Source of the DNA: SIG447 sp045577075
Lineage (GTDB): Bacteria; Bacillota; Clostridia; UMGS1883; UMGS1540
Direction of reading: 5' to 3'
DNA: 23,305 bases
NCBI GenBank assembly: GCA_045577075.1
Contig: JAZNHR010000010.1
Location: forward strand, 1 to 23,305
Position numbers and translations under genes: made by a program. Positions 22,621 to 23,305 of the stretch are shown here, piece after piece. How positions within the stretch are numbered: the stretch's first letter is position 1; each line of letters starts with the position of its first letter. The notes beneath the pieces are model-generated. The model was given only the letters and a program-made list of their open reading frames with translations, was not told the origin of the DNA and searched no databases.

Positions 22621-23305
22621 TTATTCATATAGGGCATCCGAAAGGGCGGCAAGGGTTTCTATAGGGAGCGTTTCGCCGCGTACAGTGGAGGAAAGCCCCA
22701 TAGAATCTATAACACCTGTAATTTTTTCTTTCGACCCGAATTTCCCGGCATTGGCAAGCCCGTTTACAAGGGTTTTCCGCCGCTGGGCAAACACGGCTTT
22801 GACTAAGGCAAAGAAAAAGTCCTCATTTTTCGGCGTAGCAAGGGGTGTTTTGCGCATAGAAAGGCAAAGCACCTCGGAATCGACTTTCGGCGGCGGAATG
22901 AAAGACGAGGCAGGTACGCGGCAAACACGGCTGACCTGGCATCGGTACTGCACCGCCACCGTCAGCGCACCGTAGTCTTTGCCGCCTTCCTTTGCCATAA
23001 TTCTGTCTGCCACCTCCTTTTGCATCATAACCACGATGCGGCAAAGGGGCAGATTTTTCGTAAGGAGCGCGAGGAGAATGGGCGTTGTGATGTAGTAAGG
23101 GAGATTTGCCGCAACACTAAGAGGCATATTCCCGAATTGTTCTTTAATAAGAGCCGGCAAATCTAGCTTCAAAACGTCACCAGACACAATGGAAGCGTTG
23201 GGGCAGTCCGCCAGCGTTTCCGAAAGCACGGGGAGAAGCTGTTCGTCAATTTCGATGGCAACTACCTTTTCCGCACAGGAAGAAAGTGCCTCGGTTAAAA
23301 CACCA
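22621..23305 (-). CDS. rsmA: 16S rRNA dimethyladenosine transferase RsmA/KsgA (3' part, runs off the window)
   Basis: RsmA dimethylates two adjacent adenosines in the 3' hairpin of 16S rRNA late in small-subunit assembly. The visible 228 residues lack only the N-terminal SAM-binding glycine-rich part, which lies past the window edge. The frame is open to the end: GVLTEALSSCAEKVVAIEID gives the end of SAM motif I and the acidic ribose-binding strand. NLPYYITTP is the catalytic NLPY motif, and FIPPPKVDSEV is the family's C-terminal signature. An internal GTG at 23229 would give a truncated ORF and is not the true start. The stop lies just upstream of the pckG promoter. No terminator hairpin separates them, so read-through into pckG is possible. 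Confidence 0.96.
   Translation of the reverse strand, partial: GVLTEALSSCAEKVVAIEIDEQLLPVLSETLADCPNASIVSGDVLKLDLPALIKEQFGNMPLSVAANLPYYITTPILLALLTKNLPLCRIVVMMQKEVADRIMAKEGGKDYGALTVAVQYRCQVSRVCRVPASSFIPPPKVDSEVLCLSMRKTPLATPKNEDFFFALVKAVFAQRRKTLVNGLANAGKFGSKEKITGVIDSMGLSSTVRGETLPIETLAALSDALYE

Overview
The window looks like a chromosomal segment of an anaerobic, low-to-medium GC Bacillota, most likely a gut-type clostridium. This is inferred from gene content: RNase J, TadA, MnmA, AzlCD, GTP-type PEP carboxykinase, an S-layer-homology protein, a complete [FeFe]-hydrogenase maturation set (HydE, HydG, HydF plus a TM1266-type regulator), strong AGGAGG ribosome sites, consensus sigma-A promoters and a tRNA with encoded CCA. 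No phage, plasmid, transposase or CRISPR genes are visible.

Layout. 1-760 (minus strand) is an RNA-rich stretch. It holds tRNA-Ser(CGA) with its own terminator, decayed tRNA-Ser-like remnants just upstream of it, and downstream a previously easy-to-miss 38-codon gene for a cationic peptide with its own promoter, Shine-Dalgarno and terminator. 754-1170 (minus) is tadA. Divergent from it at 1315-3660 (plus) is an operon of a glycerol-1-phosphate dehydrogenase-like protein and the azlC-azlD amino-acid exporter. It converges on a family-6-type hypoxanthine/uracil DNA glycosylase (3657-4130, minus). 4324-5598 (plus) is a membrane family-2 glycosyltransferase. It shares a terminator region with a convergent ABC exporter (5724-7400, minus). 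7579-8705 (plus) is a two-gene zinc-ribbon operon, which converges on mnmA (8751-9770, minus).

9990-13643 (plus) is an operon of rnjA, a mannitol-1-phosphate dehydrogenase and a membrane TPR protein. It is followed by a separate promoter, a roughly 100-nt leader with mutually exclusive antiterminator and terminator stems, and the hydrogenase maturation operon TM1266-hydE-hydG-hydF (13799-17679). An intergenic block (17678-17840) consists of AAGTGAAGTT units alternating with tiny hairpins. It precedes a secreted WG-repeat/SLH protein (17925-20696, plus). The window ends with convergent pckG (20748-22520, minus) and the 3' part of rsmA (22621-23305, minus, running off the edge).

How the genes work together. 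The hyd genes build the H-cluster precursor for an [FeFe] hydrogenase whose structural gene is not in the window. RNase J, MnmA, TadA, RsmA and tRNA-Ser belong to RNA processing, modification and decoding. PckG, MtlD and the G1P dehydrogenase are central or lipid-precursor metabolism. The strongest candidates for undescribed biology are the leader RNA in front of the hydrogenase maturation operon, the cationic micro-gene at 144-260, the hairpin-mosaic repeat at 17678-17840 and the palindrome over the pckG promoter.
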